NCBI RefSeq assembly: GCF_003201865.1
Contig: NZ_QJJJ01000006.1
Coordinates: forward strand, 1 to 64,000
Direction: 5' to 3'
DNA: 64,000 nt
Origin: Methylobacterium sp. B4
Lineage (GTDB): Bacteria > Pseudomonadota > Alphaproteobacteria > Rhizobiales > Beijerinckiaceae
The position numbers were made by a program, and so were the translations under genes. The notes beneath the pieces are model-generated. The model had not been told where the DNA came from, made no database searches, and saw nothing but the letters and a program-made list of their open reading frames with translations. Below are positions 63,430 to 64,000 of the stretch, in pieces. How positions within the stretch are numbered: the stretch's first letter is position 1; every line of letters begins with the position of its first letter.

Positions 63430-64000
63430 CTACTTGGCCAGGGCGCTCCCGTCGAGGGCGCTCTTCAGCATGCGGAAGTCGCGCCAGGCGAGGCGCTTCT
63501 GCACCGGCTGGCGCAGCAGGTACGCCGGATGGAGGGTGGCGAGCGCCCGGATCTCGCGGCCGTCGCGCAGGCGATAGGGGTAGAACCGCCCGCGCGCCTT
63601 GAGGATGCCGTCCTTGGTGCCGGTGAGCGTCTGCGTCGCGGGCGCGCCAAGGCAGACGAGGATATCGGGGCTCGCGAGTTCGATCTGGCGCTCGACGAAG
63701 GGGCGGCAGATCGCGATCTCCTGCGGGGTCGGGTTGCGGTTGCCCGGCGGGCGCCAGGGCACGACGTTGGAGACGTAGGCCATCGTCCGGTCGAGCCCGA
63801 TCGCCGCCATCATCCGGTCGAGGAGCTGGCCGGAGCTTCCCATGAAGGGTTTGCCGATCCGGTCCTCGTCGGCCCCGGGGGCCTCGCCCACGAACATCAC
63901 CCGCGCCTGGGGGTTGCCGTCGGCGAAGACGAGGTTCTTGGCCGTGAAGCGCAGCGAGCAGCCCTCGAAGCCGCGCAGCAGCGCCTCCAGCTCCTCGAGC
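63430..64000 (-). CDS. Family 4 uracil-DNA glycosylase (5' end outside window)
   Basis: The frame is open to the right edge, giving at least 190 residues of the C-terminal part. Removes uracil from DNA. Upstream of the internal ATG at 63900 the same frame still matches the family (CSLRFTAKNLVFADGNPQA), then VMFVGEAPGADEDRIGKPF, NVVPWRPPGNRNPT, and the final catalytic-region LATLHPAYLLRQP. The visible cysteines fit part of the [4Fe-4S] site; the others would lie outside the window. Confidence 0.9.
   Translation of the reverse strand, partial: LEELEALLRGFEGCSLRFTAKNLVFADGNPQARVMFVGEAPGADEDRIGKPFMGSSGQLLDRMMAAIGLDRTMAYVSNVVPWRPPGNRNPTPQEIAICRPFVERQIELASPDILVCLGAPATQTLTGTKDGILKARGRFYPYRLRDGREIRALATLHPAYLLRQPVQKRLAWRDFRMLKSALDGSALAK

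Overview
This window is a high-GC (roughly 70 %) alphaproteobacterial chromosome segment, most likely from Methylobacterium/Methylorubrum or a close relative. The main pointers are two tandem pqqA genes encoding the PQQ precursor peptide, a PHB depolymerase, a serine-glyoxylate-type aminotransferase, an LdtR-like MarR regulator, a DUF6894-type small protein and an HWE/HisKA_2 histidine kinase, together with Rhizobiales-type gene order (hemB-RDD-bpt, yajC-secD-secF-Mth938-SQS, serS-surE-pcm-nlpD, and tmk-holB ... metG-tatD-MBL). The genus is an inference from gene content. I saw no tRNA, rRNA, CRISPR array, phage gene or intact insertion sequence.

Layout. 0-12 kb is metabolism: succinate-semialdehyde-type dehydrogenase, PHB depolymerase, a two-part FAD/Fe-S oxidoreductase, an SDR, then a compact regulated cluster (hydroxypyruvate isomerase, FadR-type GntR regulator, class-V aminotransferase, MFS carrier) carrying two copies of a 14-bp putative operator. 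12-21 kb holds envelope proteins (cupredoxin-like, DUF2339), a PilZ-like small protein, a Crp/Fnr regulator, a DMT exporter, a histidine kinase and an SGNH hydrolase. 21-28 kb is a minus-strand housekeeping block (tmk, holB, metG, tatD, MBL) interrupted by three accessory genes. 28-31 kb is a polyamine-type ABC importer without a binding protein. 31-38 kb has selO, an SDR-esterase-Baeyer-Villiger monooxygenase cassette, and a divergent MocR/DMT pair. 38-44 kb has a LuxR-type response regulator, GNAT, DUF983, lactate permease and manganese catalase. 44-48 kb is the Sec accessory operon, followed on the same strand by homologues of two mitochondrial complex-I assembly factors. 48-54 kb has a DUF815 ATPase and the serS-surE-pcm-nlpD operon, whose NlpD-like protein has a degenerate LytM domain. 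54-55 kb holds the tandem pqqA pair with its own promoter and terminators. 55-64 kb has the LdtR-like regulator, a 3-hydroxyisobutyryl-CoA hydrolase-type enzyme, an eroded EAL-domain relic, hemB-RDD-bpt, a decaying toxin-antitoxin pair, an acetyltransferase, a zinc peptidase and the start of a family-4 uracil-DNA glycosylase.

How the genes work together. Most blocks are conserved housekeeping operons. The parts with most unexplained biology are the orphan duplicated pqqA, the GntR/Hyi/aminotransferase/MFS cluster with its shared operator, and the SDR/esterase/monooxygenase cassette, which could take an alcohol to a ketone, an ester and then an acid plus an alcohol. Two pieces of gene decay are readable at base level: a toxin gene broken by one stop codon and one 1-base deletion, and the frameshifted tail of an EAL phosphodiesterase. 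Two palindromic REP-like elements lie exactly in convergent gene spacers.
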